A DNA stretch of 10,614 bases from JAKZSU01 sp047517485 (GTDB taxonomy: Bacteria > Pseudomonadota > Alphaproteobacteria > UBA7887): the NCBI GenBank assembly GCA_047517485.1, contig JAKZSU010000043.1:1-10614 (forward strand). Direction: 5' to 3'. The translations under genes were made by a program, and so were the position numbers. The first letter of the stretch is position 1. Each line of letters opens with the position of its first letter. Below the pieces are notes generated by a model. That model saw nothing but the letters and a program-made list of their open reading frames with translations. It did no database searches and had not been told where the DNA came from. Of this stretch, positions 1 to 6,075 are shown piece after piece.

Positions 1-25
1 GCAGATATAGGTCCACGGTGTACAT
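1..25 (-). CDS. istA: IS21-family transposase IstA, N-terminal 8 codons only
   Basis: A minus-strand ATG at 25-23 opens a frame reading MYTVDLYL that runs off the left edge. This matches the start I recognise for many proteobacterial IS21-family IstA proteins, which continue into a helix-turn-helix and a DDE catalytic core. The start is preceded on its own strand by purine-rich GGAAGG and GGGAGG, plausible ribosome-binding sequences, though the second abuts the ATG. An in-frame ATG five codons upstream (40-38) is an alternative start. Eight residues are little to go on; the call is strengthened by the fact that this DNA interrupts another gene. Confidence 0.6.
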
Positions 26-141
26 CCTCCCGCCTTCCATCTCAAAAAAGATCGAAGGCTACAGGTGGCAGAGTTTTACTCCGCCCGCGGCTGGGAAATC
101 CCGCCGCTTCCGTGGACTAATTTGTCACCGCCGTTCTCACA
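1..141 (-). mobile_element. End of an IS21-family insertion sequence (istA-proximal end)
   Basis: On the minus strand this stretch holds the start of an istA-like gene and about 115 bases of leader before it. The outer boundary is placed where homology between the broken solute-binding gene and its intact paralogue stops. The minus-strand sequence there begins TGAGAACGG (or TGTGAGAACGG), and IS21-type ends usually begin with TG. The leader is rich in inverted repeats: one around 67-85 (core GAGTTTTACTC at 71-81) and one at 87-107 (GCGG, GGGA, then TCCC, CCGC). IS21 elements carry multiple transposase-binding repeats near their ends, which may be what these are. The rest of the element lies left of the window. 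The IS21 call rests mainly on the istA N-terminus and was not checked by search; the exact end is uncertain by a few bases. Confidence 0.65.
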
Positions 142-371
142 TGCCCGCGATTGAGGGGTTGCGCCTTAAAGATGACCGTATCCCCCGCCGCCGTGAAGAT
201 GTCGCGCAGCAGCTCGTTCGCGAACCCGCGGCGCGGTTCATCATCCAAAGGGTCAATGGTAGACGGTGGCCAGTGATCGTAGACGACAGGGATGACTTTG
301 GACGTGTCGTCGGCAACGGCATGCGACGTGGGAGACGCGATGATGACGGCAAGACAGAGGCCGAGACACAT
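140..371 (-). pseudogene. Solute-binding protein, 5' fragment interrupted by the IS21-type element
   Basis: This minus-strand frame encodes a signal-peptide-like start (MCLGLCLAVIIASPTSHAVA) followed by the N-terminal part of a family 3 type periplasmic solute-binding domain. From the VVYDHWPPSTI segment to QPLNR it matches the intact neighbour at 737-1558 in 37 of 52 positions by my count, including the shared DDEPRRGFAN block. Homology ends abruptly at about position 140, and the frame then reads a few unrelated codons to a stop at 117 inside the insertion sequence. The rest of the gene probably lies on the far side of the element, outside the window. The start at 371 is chosen by comparison with the paralogue's signal peptide; the frame is open upstream to an ATG at 515. 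There is no strong ribosome-binding site before 371. The fragment is about 77 codons and is unlikely to make a working binding protein. Confidence 0.75.
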
Positions 372-736
372 GTAATGAGATGGTCGAACGAAGTTAGGCC
401 CAAGACGTTTCGGCAAAATGTCGGCACCAATCGGGGCGCGTTCATAACAAAATAGTCCCCTGTTACGATTGACATCGTCCGGATCGTGATCAGGCCTTCC
501 ATCCGGTCGCGACAACGCCGGTCGAACGTTAGAGCGAAATTACCGGGTTAAGGCATGATCTCGATACTGCCCCAATGACCTCATAAACTAAATTGATTAT
601 AGCCGAGAAACGGCTGTTGCGGGAGAACAGAATGAACCTAAAAATAACCGGGTAATTACATGTTTATTTAACTCATTCCCGAAGTTGCAAGCCCAACTAG
701 AAGTTGTAAGCCAAAATGCAAGCAACACGCGCGGTG
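372..736. other. AT-richer spacer between the two solute-binding protein genes
   Basis: No gene is supported here. The spacer is visibly richer in A and T than the trp-to-gltX block. It holds a perfect TATAAT on the minus strand (601-596), a possible -10 box for the broken gene, but no convincing -35 box at 16-18 bases. A small inverted repeat (AGCCG at 601-605, CGGCT at 611-615) overlaps its edge. A 14-base near-repeat occurs at 537-550 and 642-655. The minus-strand frame of the broken gene remains open up to an ATG at 515, but that part has no counterpart in the paralogue. A short plus-strand frame at 685-885 is antisense to the intact gene and was not accepted. Confidence 0.5.
537..655. 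repeat. Pair of near-identical 14-base repeats, AAATWACCGGGTWA
   Basis: AAATTACCGGGTTA at 537-550 and AAATAACCGGGTAA at 642-655 agree at 12 of 14 positions and lie 105 bases apart in the same orientation. The two differences are T/A swaps placed symmetrically around the ACCGGGT core, so the motif is also close to an inverted repeat of itself. They could be regulator-binding sites upstream of the broken gene or remnants of element ends. Neither is shown. Confidence 0.45.
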
Positions 737-1558
737 CTAATCGGTTTGGCTCGGCAACGAAAACGCTGCCTCGTCAATACCGTACGCTTCGAGATACAAT
801 TTGTCCCTGCCGGTCGCTTGCAACTCGCGTCTCCCGGCGTCCCAAACTGCCAACAATTCCTCTGAGCGAGGGTCGGTGGGGCTGAATCCCGGATAGACTA
901 TGATTGGAACCGGCAGAACTCCCGCGGGTCGCACTTTCCCCGACAACCCAAGCTTGGCTATCTCATATTGACCAACCAAATAACTTTCGCAGTACATATC
1001 AATTCGTCCCAAATCGAGCATTTGAAACAACCGCGAAATCGCATCGGTGCCGCCGGTTTCGAAGAGGTCGGTCTCCTCATCCAAGATGAAGGCATCATAG
1101 TCCTTGTCCAGGTGGCCGAATTCATAGCCTACGACATTTCCCACCCGTCGGCCGCGTAACGAGTCGGCGCCGTTGTAAACCCACGGACCATCGTTTTTCA
1201 CCCAAATCACGTAATCATGATTGAAAGTTGGCGACTCGGGGTACAACAAGGATGGCGCGAGCGGCTTGATGATTTCGGGGTACACGTGAGCCCCTCCAGA
1301 CGCCATGGTTTCGAGCGCACGTGCCAAGGGCTGTTCCTTGAAAACGACGGTGTACCCCGCCTTCTCGAAAATGTCGCGCAGCATGTCGTTCGCGAATCCG
1401 CGCCGAGGTTCATCATCCGATGGGATGATGGTGGACGGCGGATAATGATCGTAAACCGCGATAATGGTCTTATCCGCGTCCTCGCCTAGGGCGTTCGATA
1501 TATGAAAGGAGGTCGCGAATGCCAGACAGAGACAACAAGCGAGTCGGAAGGCTACCAT
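737..1558 (-). CDS. Periplasmic solute-binding protein, amino-acid-type ABC transporter family 3
   Basis: This 273-residue protein looks like an exported solute-binding protein of the SBP_bac_3 type, which captures a small solute (often an amino acid) in the periplasm and hands it to an ABC permease. Residues 1-25 form a signal peptide with a short basic start, a hydrophobic core and SNALG before the likely cleavage point. The mature part opens with AVYDHYPPSTI (34-44), followed by DDEPRRGFAND (48-58) and FKEQPLARALETM (73-85), the usual layout of lobe 1 in this fold; the length fits the family. The start at 1558 is preferred over an upstream ATG at 1648 because AGAGGAG lies just upstream and the signal peptide then begins correctly. 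No permease or ATPase gene is adjacent, so the protein is an orphan here and its ligand cannot be read from context. Its paralogue at 140-371 is broken by an insertion sequence. It could instead be a sensor-like or stand-alone binding protein. Confidence 0.75.
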   Translation of the reverse strand: MVAFRLACCLCLAFATSFHISNALGEDADKTIIAVYDHYPPSTIIPSDDEPRRGFANDMLRDIFEKAGYTVVFKEQPLARALETMASGGAHVYPEIIKPLAPSLLYPESPTFNHDYVIWVKNDGPWVYNGADSLRGRRVGNVVGYEFGHLDKDYDAFILDEETDLFETGGTDAISRLFQMLDLGRIDMYCESYLVGQYEIAKLGLSGKVRPAGVLPVPIIVYPGFSPTDPRSEELLAVWDAGRRELQATGRDKLYLEAYGIDEAAFSLPSQTD

Positions 1559-1642
1559 CACGAACTCCTCTTCTTGCGCGGTCGATCTTCTGGGGCATGG
1601 GCTAACAACGCGCGTGAAGCAAGTCGATCCCATAAACAACCT

Positions 1643-1671
1643 TATCATTGGCGCACCGTTTCCGTGGTCAA
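1643..1671 (-). promoter_or_regulatory. Possible promoter of the intact solute-binding protein gene
   Basis: On the minus strand TTGACC (1671-1666) is followed after 16 bases by AATGAT (1649-1644), four of six matches to a -10 box. This would give a 5' leader of roughly 80 bases before the start at 1558. The match is modest and the call is tentative. Confidence 0.3.
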
Positions 1672-1712
1672 ACGGGGGTATGCGAATTCTCGCCTAGATT
1701 CATGAGGCCTCC

Positions 1713-1724
1713 GGTCAAATGACC
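1713..1724. repeat. Interrupted palindrome GGTCA-AA-TGACC
   Basis: Two 5-base arms flank an AA centre between the divergent solute-binding gene and trpG. It has the form of a small dimeric repressor site, but no cognate regulator is visible and chance is a real possibility. Confidence 0.3.
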
Positions 1725-1822
1725 CCGTGAAAACCCCAAACGCGCGATCCGTCTCATCCCAAGCCGTGCTTGACGGCGACAGGCGGGGCTGATTTCTTCA
1801 CCGCGCACCAATACAGGGGACG

Positions 1823-1854
1823 ACGGTTTTTCGAGTCATTCTCAGAAAAACCGT
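1823..1854 (+). promoter_or_regulatory. Perfect 10-base hairpin immediately upstream of trpG
   Basis: ACGGTTTTTC (1823-1832) pairs perfectly with GAAAAACCGT (1845-1854) across a 12-base loop. The loop can pair further (GAG at 1833-1835 with CTC at 1841-1843) if one A is bulged. The structure ends 13 bases before the trpG start. It is not a standard intrinsic terminator, because the T run is within the 5' arm and no T run follows the 3' arm. It could be an operator in DNA or an RNA fold controlling trpG translation. TATAAA at 1854-1859 overlaps its edge and is spaced so that transcription could start at or near the trpG ATG. Confidence 0.55.
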
Positions 1855-1867
1855 ATAAACTGATGAA

Positions 1868-2452
1868 ATGATAGTCTTAATCGACAATTACGACAGCTTT
1901 ACCTACAACCTCGTCCATTTTCTGGGCGAGCTTGGCGCCGATGTGGTCGTCCATCGCAACGACGTGGTCACGCCCGACCAGGTTCTCGCCATGCAAGCCG
2001 ATGGCCTCGTTCTGTCACCCGGTCCGTGCGATCCCGACAAGGCCGGCATATGTCTCGATCTGGTTGGCGCGGCGGCTGGAAATCTGCCGATCCTCGGTGT
2101 CTGTCTCGGTCACCAAGCGATCGCCCAGGCGTTCGGCGCGACGATCATGCGCGCGCCTTACATGATGCATGGCAAGGTCAGCCCGATCCTGCACACCGGT
2201 GATCCGTTGTATGCCGGGATCCCCTCGCCTTTCGAAGCCACCCGCTATCACTCGTTGATTGTCGATCCCGAAAGCGTGCCGGGAACCCTCATCGTCACCG
2301 CACGAACCGAAGACGGTGTGATCATGGGCCTGCGCCACCGGACCCTGCCGATCCACGGCGTACAGTTTCACCCGGAAAGCATCGCCTCGGCCTACGGACA
2401 CGAAGTGTTGGCGAACTTCCTTGCCTTCACCGATCATCGACGGGCGGCGTGA
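1868..2452 (+). CDS. trpG: Anthranilate synthase glutamine amidotransferase component
   Basis: TrpG (194 residues) releases ammonia from glutamine and passes it to TrpE, which makes anthranilate from chorismate, the first step of tryptophan synthesis. The family start MIVLIDNYDSFTYNLV is present and fixes the start codon. The class I amidotransferase triad is visible: Cys79 in LGVCLGHQ, and His168 and Glu170 in GVQFHPES. The oxyanion region SPGPCDP (50-56) and MHGK (100-103) are also intact, and length is normal. It is the first gene of the cluster trpGDC-moaC-moeA, but its partner trpE is not next to it here. No good Shine-Dalgarno sequence precedes the ATG; a hairpin and a TATAAA lie just upstream. 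In some bacteria the same subunit also serves p-aminobenzoate synthase, and that dual use cannot be excluded. Confidence 0.95.
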   Translation: MIVLIDNYDSFTYNLVHFLGELGADVVVHRNDVVTPDQVLAMQADGLVLSPGPCDPDKAGICLDLVGAAAGNLPILGVCLGHQAIAQAFGATIMRAPYMMHGKVSPILHTGDPLYAGIPSPFEATRYHSLIVDPESVPGTLIVTARTEDGVIMGLRHRTLPIHGVQFHPESIASAYGHEVLANFLAFTDHRRAA

Positions 2453-2462
2453 AAGAATAAAT

Positions 2463-3485
2463 ATGGCAGACTTTAAAGCCCTTATCGCCAAGCTCGCCAC
2501 CGGCGCCACGTTGAGCCAAGAGGAAGCCTATGCCGCCTTCGACATCATGATGTCAGGCGATGCGACGCCGTCGCAGGCGGGCGGTTTATTGATGGGGCTG
2601 CGGGTTCGCGGCGAGACCGTCGACGAGATCACCGGCGCCGCCAAGGCGATGCGCGCCAAGGCGGCAAAAATCACCGCGCCCGAGGGCGCGATCGACACCT
2701 GCGGCACCGGCGGCGATGCGACCGGCACCTATAATGTATCGACCGCGGCCGCGCTGGTGGTCGCGGCTTGCGGCGTGCCGGTGGCGAAGCACGGCAACCG
2801 GGCAATGTCGTCGAAATCCGGTTCCGCCGACGTACTCACCGCGCTCGGGGTCAATATCGAGGCCGATCACGCGGTGGTCGAGGCGGCGATCGCCGACGTC
2901 GGCATCGGCTTTTTGATGGCGCCGCGCCATCACGGCGCGATGCGCCACGTTGCCGGCACCCGGGTCGAGTTGGGCACCCGAACGATCTTCAATATACTCG
3001 GTCCGCTGTCGAACCCGGCCGGCGCCAAGCGTCAGTTGATCGGTGTGTTCGACGACAAATGGCTGGTGCCGATCGCCGAGGTGCTGGGCAATCTGGGCTC
3101 CGAGCGAGTCTGGGTGGTGCATGGCTCGGACGGTATGGACGAGTTGACCACCACCGGGCCGTCCACGGTCGCGAGCCTCGACGGTGGGACCGTCACCACG
3201 TTCGAAGTGAACCCGGAGGATGCCGGTCTCGCGCGCGCCGACCTGGCCGACCTGAAAGGCGGCGATCCCGACTACAACGCGGCCGCCCTGACCGCCGTAC
3301 TCGACGGCAAGCCGAGCGCGTACCGCGATATCGTTCTGCTCAACGCGGGTGGCGCCTTGGTTGTCGCCGGCAAGGCCGCGGATCTTGCCGCCGGTGTCGC
3401 CGACGCGGCCACGGCGGTCGACGATGGCGCCGCGCGACGCGTGCTGGCGCATCTCGTCGCGGCAACCAATGGCGAGCCCGGATGA
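2463..3485 (+). CDS. trpD: Anthranilate phosphoribosyltransferase
   Basis: TrpD (340 residues, normal length) transfers the phosphoribosyl group of PRPP to anthranilate, the second committed step of tryptophan synthesis. An N-terminal helical domain is followed by the phosphoribosyltransferase core with all the usual motifs: GTGGD (81-85) for PRPP, KHGNR (109-113), SGSADVLTALG (119-129), APRHHGAM (153-160) near the anthranilate site, and NILGPLSNPA (177-186). The start at 2463 is chosen because MADFKALIAK begins the conserved helical domain. The frame is open 14 codons further upstream to an ATG at 2421 inside trpG, but those residues look like read-through of trpG. The gap after trpG is 10 bases, and the stop overlaps the trpC start as ATGA, so the genes are probably co-transcribed and translationally coupled. 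Confidence 0.96.
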   Translation: MADFKALIAKLATGATLSQEEAYAAFDIMMSGDATPSQAGGLLMGLRVRGETVDEITGAAKAMRAKAAKITAPEGAIDTCGTGGDATGTYNVSTAAALVVAACGVPVAKHGNRAMSSKSGSADVLTALGVNIEADHAVVEAAIADVGIGFLMAPRHHGAMRHVAGTRVELGTRTIFNILGPLSNPAGAKRQLIGVFDDKWLVPIAEVLGNLGSERVWVVHGSDGMDELTTTGPSTVASLDGGTVTTFEVNPEDAGLARADLADLKGGDPDYNAAALTAVLDGKPSAYRDIVLLNAGGALVVAGKAADLAAGVADAATAVDDGAARRVLAHLVAATNGEPG

Positions 3486-4285
3486 GCGACGTTCTCGACA
3501 AGATTTGCGCCACCAAGCGCGACCATATCGCGGCGCGGAAACAGGTGGTTCCGGAAGCCGATCTGCGTGCCGCGGCGGCCCGGATCTCACTGCCACGAGG
3601 CTTCGCCGAAGCGCTTCGCGGCAAAGTCGGCGCCGGCACCATCGGCTTGATCGCCGAGCTCAAGAAAGCGTCTCCCAGCAAGGGCGTCATTCGCGAGGAT
3701 TTCGACCCCGCCACGCTTGCCGCGGCCTATCATGCGGGCGGCGCGACCTGCCTCTCGGTGCTGACCGACACGCCGTACTTTCAGGGCGACGACCGCTTTC
3801 TCGGCGAAGCGCGCGCCGCCACACCGTTGCCGGTGCTGCGCAAGGACTTCATCCTCGATTCCTATCAGGTCACCGAATCCCGCGCCTTGGGAGCCGACTG
3901 TATCCTGCTGATTATGGCGGCGCTGGCGGATGACGATGCCCGCCGCCTGGAAGACGCCGCGCTGGGCCTCGGTATGAACGTAATGATCGAAGTGCATGAC
4001 GCGGCCGAGCTCGACCGCGCGCTGCGTCTCGGCTCGCCGCTGATCGGCATCAATAATCGCAATCTCAAGACCCTCGCGGTCGATATCGCCACCACCGAGG
4101 CGCTCGCGCCGCAGGTGCCCGACGATCGCATTCTGATCTGCGAGAGCGGCATCGCCGACGGCGACGATATCGCCCGCATGCGCGCCACTGGCGCCCACTG
4201 CTTCCTGGTCGGCGAGTCGCTGATGCGCCAAACCGATGTCGCGGCCGCGACCCGCGCGCTCATGCAACCGGTATCGGTAGGATAA
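3482..4285 (+). CDS. trpC: Indole-3-glycerol-phosphate synthase
   Basis: TrpC (267 residues) closes the indole ring, converting the product of phosphoribosylanthranilate isomerase to indole-3-glycerol phosphate with loss of CO2. It is a single (beta/alpha)8 barrel, not fused to TrpF. Visible active-site segments are IAELKKASPSKG (57-68, with Glu59 and Lys61), VLRKDFI (118-124, Lys121), IEVHD (169-173, Glu170), INNRNL (190-195), CESGI (220-224) and FLVGESLM (241-248), in the order expected for the family. The ATG at 3482 shares bases with the trpD stop, a typical coupled junction. trpF, trpB and trpA are not in the window; in alphaproteobacteria they usually form a separate locus. Confidence 0.96.
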   Translation: MSDVLDKICATKRDHIAARKQVVPEADLRAAAARISLPRGFAEALRGKVGAGTIGLIAELKKASPSKGVIREDFDPATLAAAYHAGGATCLSVLTDTPYFQGDDRFLGEARAATPLPVLRKDFILDSYQVTESRALGADCILLIMAALADDDARRLEDAALGLGMNVMIEVHDAAELDRALRLGSPLIGINNRNLKTLAVDIATTEALAPQVPDDRILICESGIADGDDIARMRATGAHCFLVGESLMRQTDVAAATRALMQPVSVG

Positions 4286-4290
4286 CGGCG

Positions 4291-4767
4291 ATGGCCGAGT
4301 TCACCCATTTCGATGCCGAAGGCAAGGCGGTGATGGTCGATGTCGGCGACAAGGCGGAGACCGAACGCAGTGCCACCGCGAAAGCCACGGTGTTGATGGC
4401 GGCGGACACGTTGGCAAAAATTGAAACCCGGAGTCACAAAAAAGGCGACGTGCTGGGGGTCGCCCGCCTGGCCGGGATCATGGCGGCGAAGCGCACCCCC
4501 GACCTGATCCCCTTGTGTCACCCCCTCGCCCTCACCGCGGTGACCGTCGATCTGGTGTGTGATGCGGACCGCGATGCCGTCGACATCACCGCGACCTGCC
4601 GCCTCACCGGGCGCACCGGGGTCGAAATGGAAGCGCTCACCGCCGCCTCGGTCGCCGCGCTCACGGTGTACGACATGTGCAAGGCGGTCGATCGCGGGAT
4701 GCGCATCACCGATCTCCGCCTGGTACATAAGGCGGGCGGCAAATCCGGAACGTTCGAGGCGGCGTGA
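4291..4767 (+). CDS. moaC: Cyclic pyranopterin monophosphate synthase
   Basis: MoaC acts after MoaA to convert the rearranged GTP intermediate to cyclic pyranopterin monophosphate, the first stable intermediate of molybdenum cofactor synthesis. The 158-residue length is typical. Conserved segments are MVDVGDKAETERSA (15-28), HKKGDVLG (49-56) with Lys51, LIPLCHPL (72-79), TGVEMEAL (109-116), and YDMCKAVDRGM (127-137) with Asp128 and Lys131, ending in KAGGKSG (147-153). The two lysines fall at the positions known to matter in the E. coli enzyme. The gene starts 5 bases after trpC, with AGGAT as a weak ribosome-binding site, and is followed by moeA after one base. Linkage of moaC and moeA to trpC is a known alphaproteobacterial arrangement with no obvious metabolic logic. 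Confidence 0.96.
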   Translation: MAEFTHFDAEGKAVMVDVGDKAETERSATAKATVLMAADTLAKIETRSHKKGDVLGVARLAGIMAAKRTPDLIPLCHPLALTAVTVDLVCDADRDAVDITATCRLTGRTGVEMEALTAASVAALTVYDMCKAVDRGMRITDLRLVHKAGGKSGTFEAA

Positions 4768-4768
4768 G

Positions 4769-5983
4769 ATGATTTCCGTTGAAGAGGCGCGTACGCGAAT
4801 TCTCGCGGCCTTCGCGCCCTTGCCCTCCGAACAGGTCGCGCTTGTCCGTGGTCTCGGCCGGGTTCTCGCCGAGCCGGTGATCTCGCGGCGCACCCAGCCG
4901 CCCACCGATGTCTCCGCCATGGACGGCTACGCGGTTCGCGCCGTCGATGTCGCAGCGGTCCCGACGACGGTACGGCGGGTCGGCGAATCCGCCGCCGGTG
5001 GCTCCTACGACCAAACCGTGGGCGACGGCGAGGCTGTCCGCATTTATACCGGCGCGCCGGTCCCCGATGGCGCCGACTGCATCATCATCCAGGAAGACGC
5101 CGACGTCGACGGCGACACCATCACGGTCAAGGAAGCGGGCGTCCGTGGTCGTCATATCCGCAAGGCCGGGCTCGATTTCAGCGAAGGCGATCTCGGCCTG
5201 TCGATCGGCCGGGTTCTCGGCGCGCGCGACCTGGGCATGGCGGCGGCGATGAATTGTCCCTGGCTCACCGTCCATCGGCGCCCGCGGGTCGCGATCCTGG
5301 CGACCGGCGACGAAATCGTCATGCCCGGCGATCCGGTCGGGCCGAACCAGATCGTCAGCTCCAATTCGATCGCGCTCGCCGGGGTTGTCGAGGCCTGTGG
5401 CGGCGAACCGGTGATGCTCGGCATCGCGCCCGACGACGCCGATGCCCTCGAAGTGATGACCCAGGGCGCGCGTGGACACGATTTGCTGCTGACCAGCGGC
5501 GGCGTCTCGGTCGGCGATCGCGATCTGGTTCGCCAGGTACTCGGCAAGCAAGGCCTCGATCTCGATTTCTGGCGGGTCGCGATCCGCCCCGGAAAACCGC
5601 TGATGTTCGGTGTATTGGAAAATACCCCGGTGCTCGGCCTGCCGGGCAATCCGGTGTCCGCCTTGGTCTGTGCCTTCGTATTCATGCGCCCGGCGATCGC
5701 GGTGATGCTCGGCGCCGATCCCGCCGCGCTCGAGGCCGCGCAGAACCGCCGCGCGCGTCTGGCGCACCCGCTTCCCGCCAACAATTTGCGCCAGGATTAC
5801 ATGCGCGCGCGTCTCGATATCGACGGCGACGGCGCCTTGGTCGCCGATCCCTACGAGGTGCAGGACAGCTCGATGCTGGCGCTGTTCGCGGCGTCCGACT
5901 GCCTGGTCATTCGCCCGCCCAAGGCGCCGGCGGCGGAAGCCGGCGATCTAGTCGATGTGATGCTGCTCCCACCGGGTCTCTAG
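4769..5983 (+). CDS. moeA: Molybdopterin molybdenumtransferase
   Basis: MoeA (404 residues) inserts molybdenum into adenylylated molybdopterin, the last step of basic cofactor assembly. Motifs in order are PPTDVSAMDGYAVRA (44-58), IYTGAPVPDGAD (92-103), the MoCF-type core with ILATGDEIV (176-184), SSNS (197-200), TSGGVSVGDRD (242-252), RPGKPLMFG (273-281), and LGLPGNPVSALVCF-like LGLPGNPVSALV (289-300). A C-terminal beta domain follows. The start at 4769 follows the moaC stop by one base and gives the normal N-terminus (MISVEEARTRIL). The frame is open far upstream inside moaC, but that part is a GC-rich shadow. The other Mo-cofactor genes are not in the window, so this pair must work with unlinked moaA, moaD/E and mog-type genes. 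Confidence 0.96.
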   Translation: MISVEEARTRILAAFAPLPSEQVALVRGLGRVLAEPVISRRTQPPTDVSAMDGYAVRAVDVAAVPTTVRRVGESAAGGSYDQTVGDGEAVRIYTGAPVPDGADCIIIQEDADVDGDTITVKEAGVRGRHIRKAGLDFSEGDLGLSIGRVLGARDLGMAAAMNCPWLTVHRRPRVAILATGDEIVMPGDPVGPNQIVSSNSIALAGVVEACGGEPVMLGIAPDDADALEVMTQGARGHDLLLTSGGVSVGDRDLVRQVLGKQGLDLDFWRVAIRPGKPLMFGVLENTPVLGLPGNPVSALVCAFVFMRPAIAVMLGADPAALEAAQNRRARLAHPLPANNLRQDYMRARLDIDGDGALVADPYEVQDSSMLALFAASDCLVIRPPKAPAAEAGDLVDVMLLPPGL

Positions 5984-5988
5984 ATCGC

Positions 5989-6017
5989 TTGACGCAGCCG
6001 CGGAACTAAACTAGAAC
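5989..6017 (+). promoter_or_regulatory. lexA promoter, -10 box inside the SOS box
   Basis: TTGACG (5989-5994) and TAGAAC (6012-6017) are separated by 17 bases, a good -35/-10 pair (five and four matches of six). The -10 hexamer coincides with the second half of the LexA box, so bound LexA would block RNA polymerase directly. Start of transcription would be near 6024, about 50 bases before lexA. Confidence 0.6.
6003..6017 (+). promoter_or_regulatory. SOS box GAAC-N7-GAAC
   Basis: GAAC at 6003-6006 and GAAC at 6014-6017 are separated by seven bases. This is a perfect match to the direct-repeat LexA operator known for Alphaproteobacteria (GAAC-N7-GAAC, or GTTC-N7-GTTC on the other strand). Its place over the lexA promoter supports autorepression of lexA and relief on DNA damage. 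Confidence 0.85.
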
Positions 6018-6027
6018 ATGTGGCTAC

Positions 6028-6042
6028 GTTTCGGTTTTGTTC
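6028..6042 (+). promoter_or_regulatory. Second, imperfect SOS box GTTT-N7-GTTC
   Basis: GTTT (6028-6031) and GTTC (6039-6042) match the operator at seven of eight positions in the opposite orientation to the upstream box. It lies just downstream of the inferred transcription start. CTAGAAC (6011-6017) and GTTCTAG (6039-6045) also form a 7-base inverted repeat linking the two boxes. Confidence 0.45.
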
Positions 6043-6075
6043 TAGATGTTGTGTGGATGGGAGTGTCGCGGGATC

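Larger units (their letters stand above)
1559..1867. other. Divergent intergenic region between the solute-binding protein gene and trpG
   Basis: This 309-base spacer separates the leftward solute-binding gene from the rightward trp operon. It holds the ribosome-binding site and possible promoter of the former, a 12-base interrupted palindrome GGTCAAATGACC at 1713-1724, a TTGACG at 1770-1775 that could be a weak -35 box (best -10 candidate TTTCTT at 1793-1798), and a hairpin directly before trpG. I see no trpE remnant and no leader peptide with tryptophan codons: the one short GTG frame I translated (from about 1727) has none. Confidence 0.5.

Noticed and set aside
1727..1792. Short GTG frame upstream of trpG as a tryptophan leader peptide
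   Set aside because: Its translation contains no tryptophan codons, and the downstream hairpin lacks a T run, so attenuation is not supported.
2586..3596. Long minus-strand open frame (336 codons) opposite trpD
   Set aside because: Composition is arginine- and glycine-rich with no recognisable motif, and the plus strand holds an intact trpD. It is a high-GC shadow frame.
3865..4920. Long minus-strand open frame (351 codons) across trpC, moaC and moeA
   Set aside because: It spans three intact genes on the other strand and has low-complexity composition, as expected of an antisense shadow.
4706..5767. Long minus-strand open frame (353 codons) opposite moeA
   Set aside because: Rich in Arg, Asp and Gly with no domain signature; moeA is complete on the plus strand.
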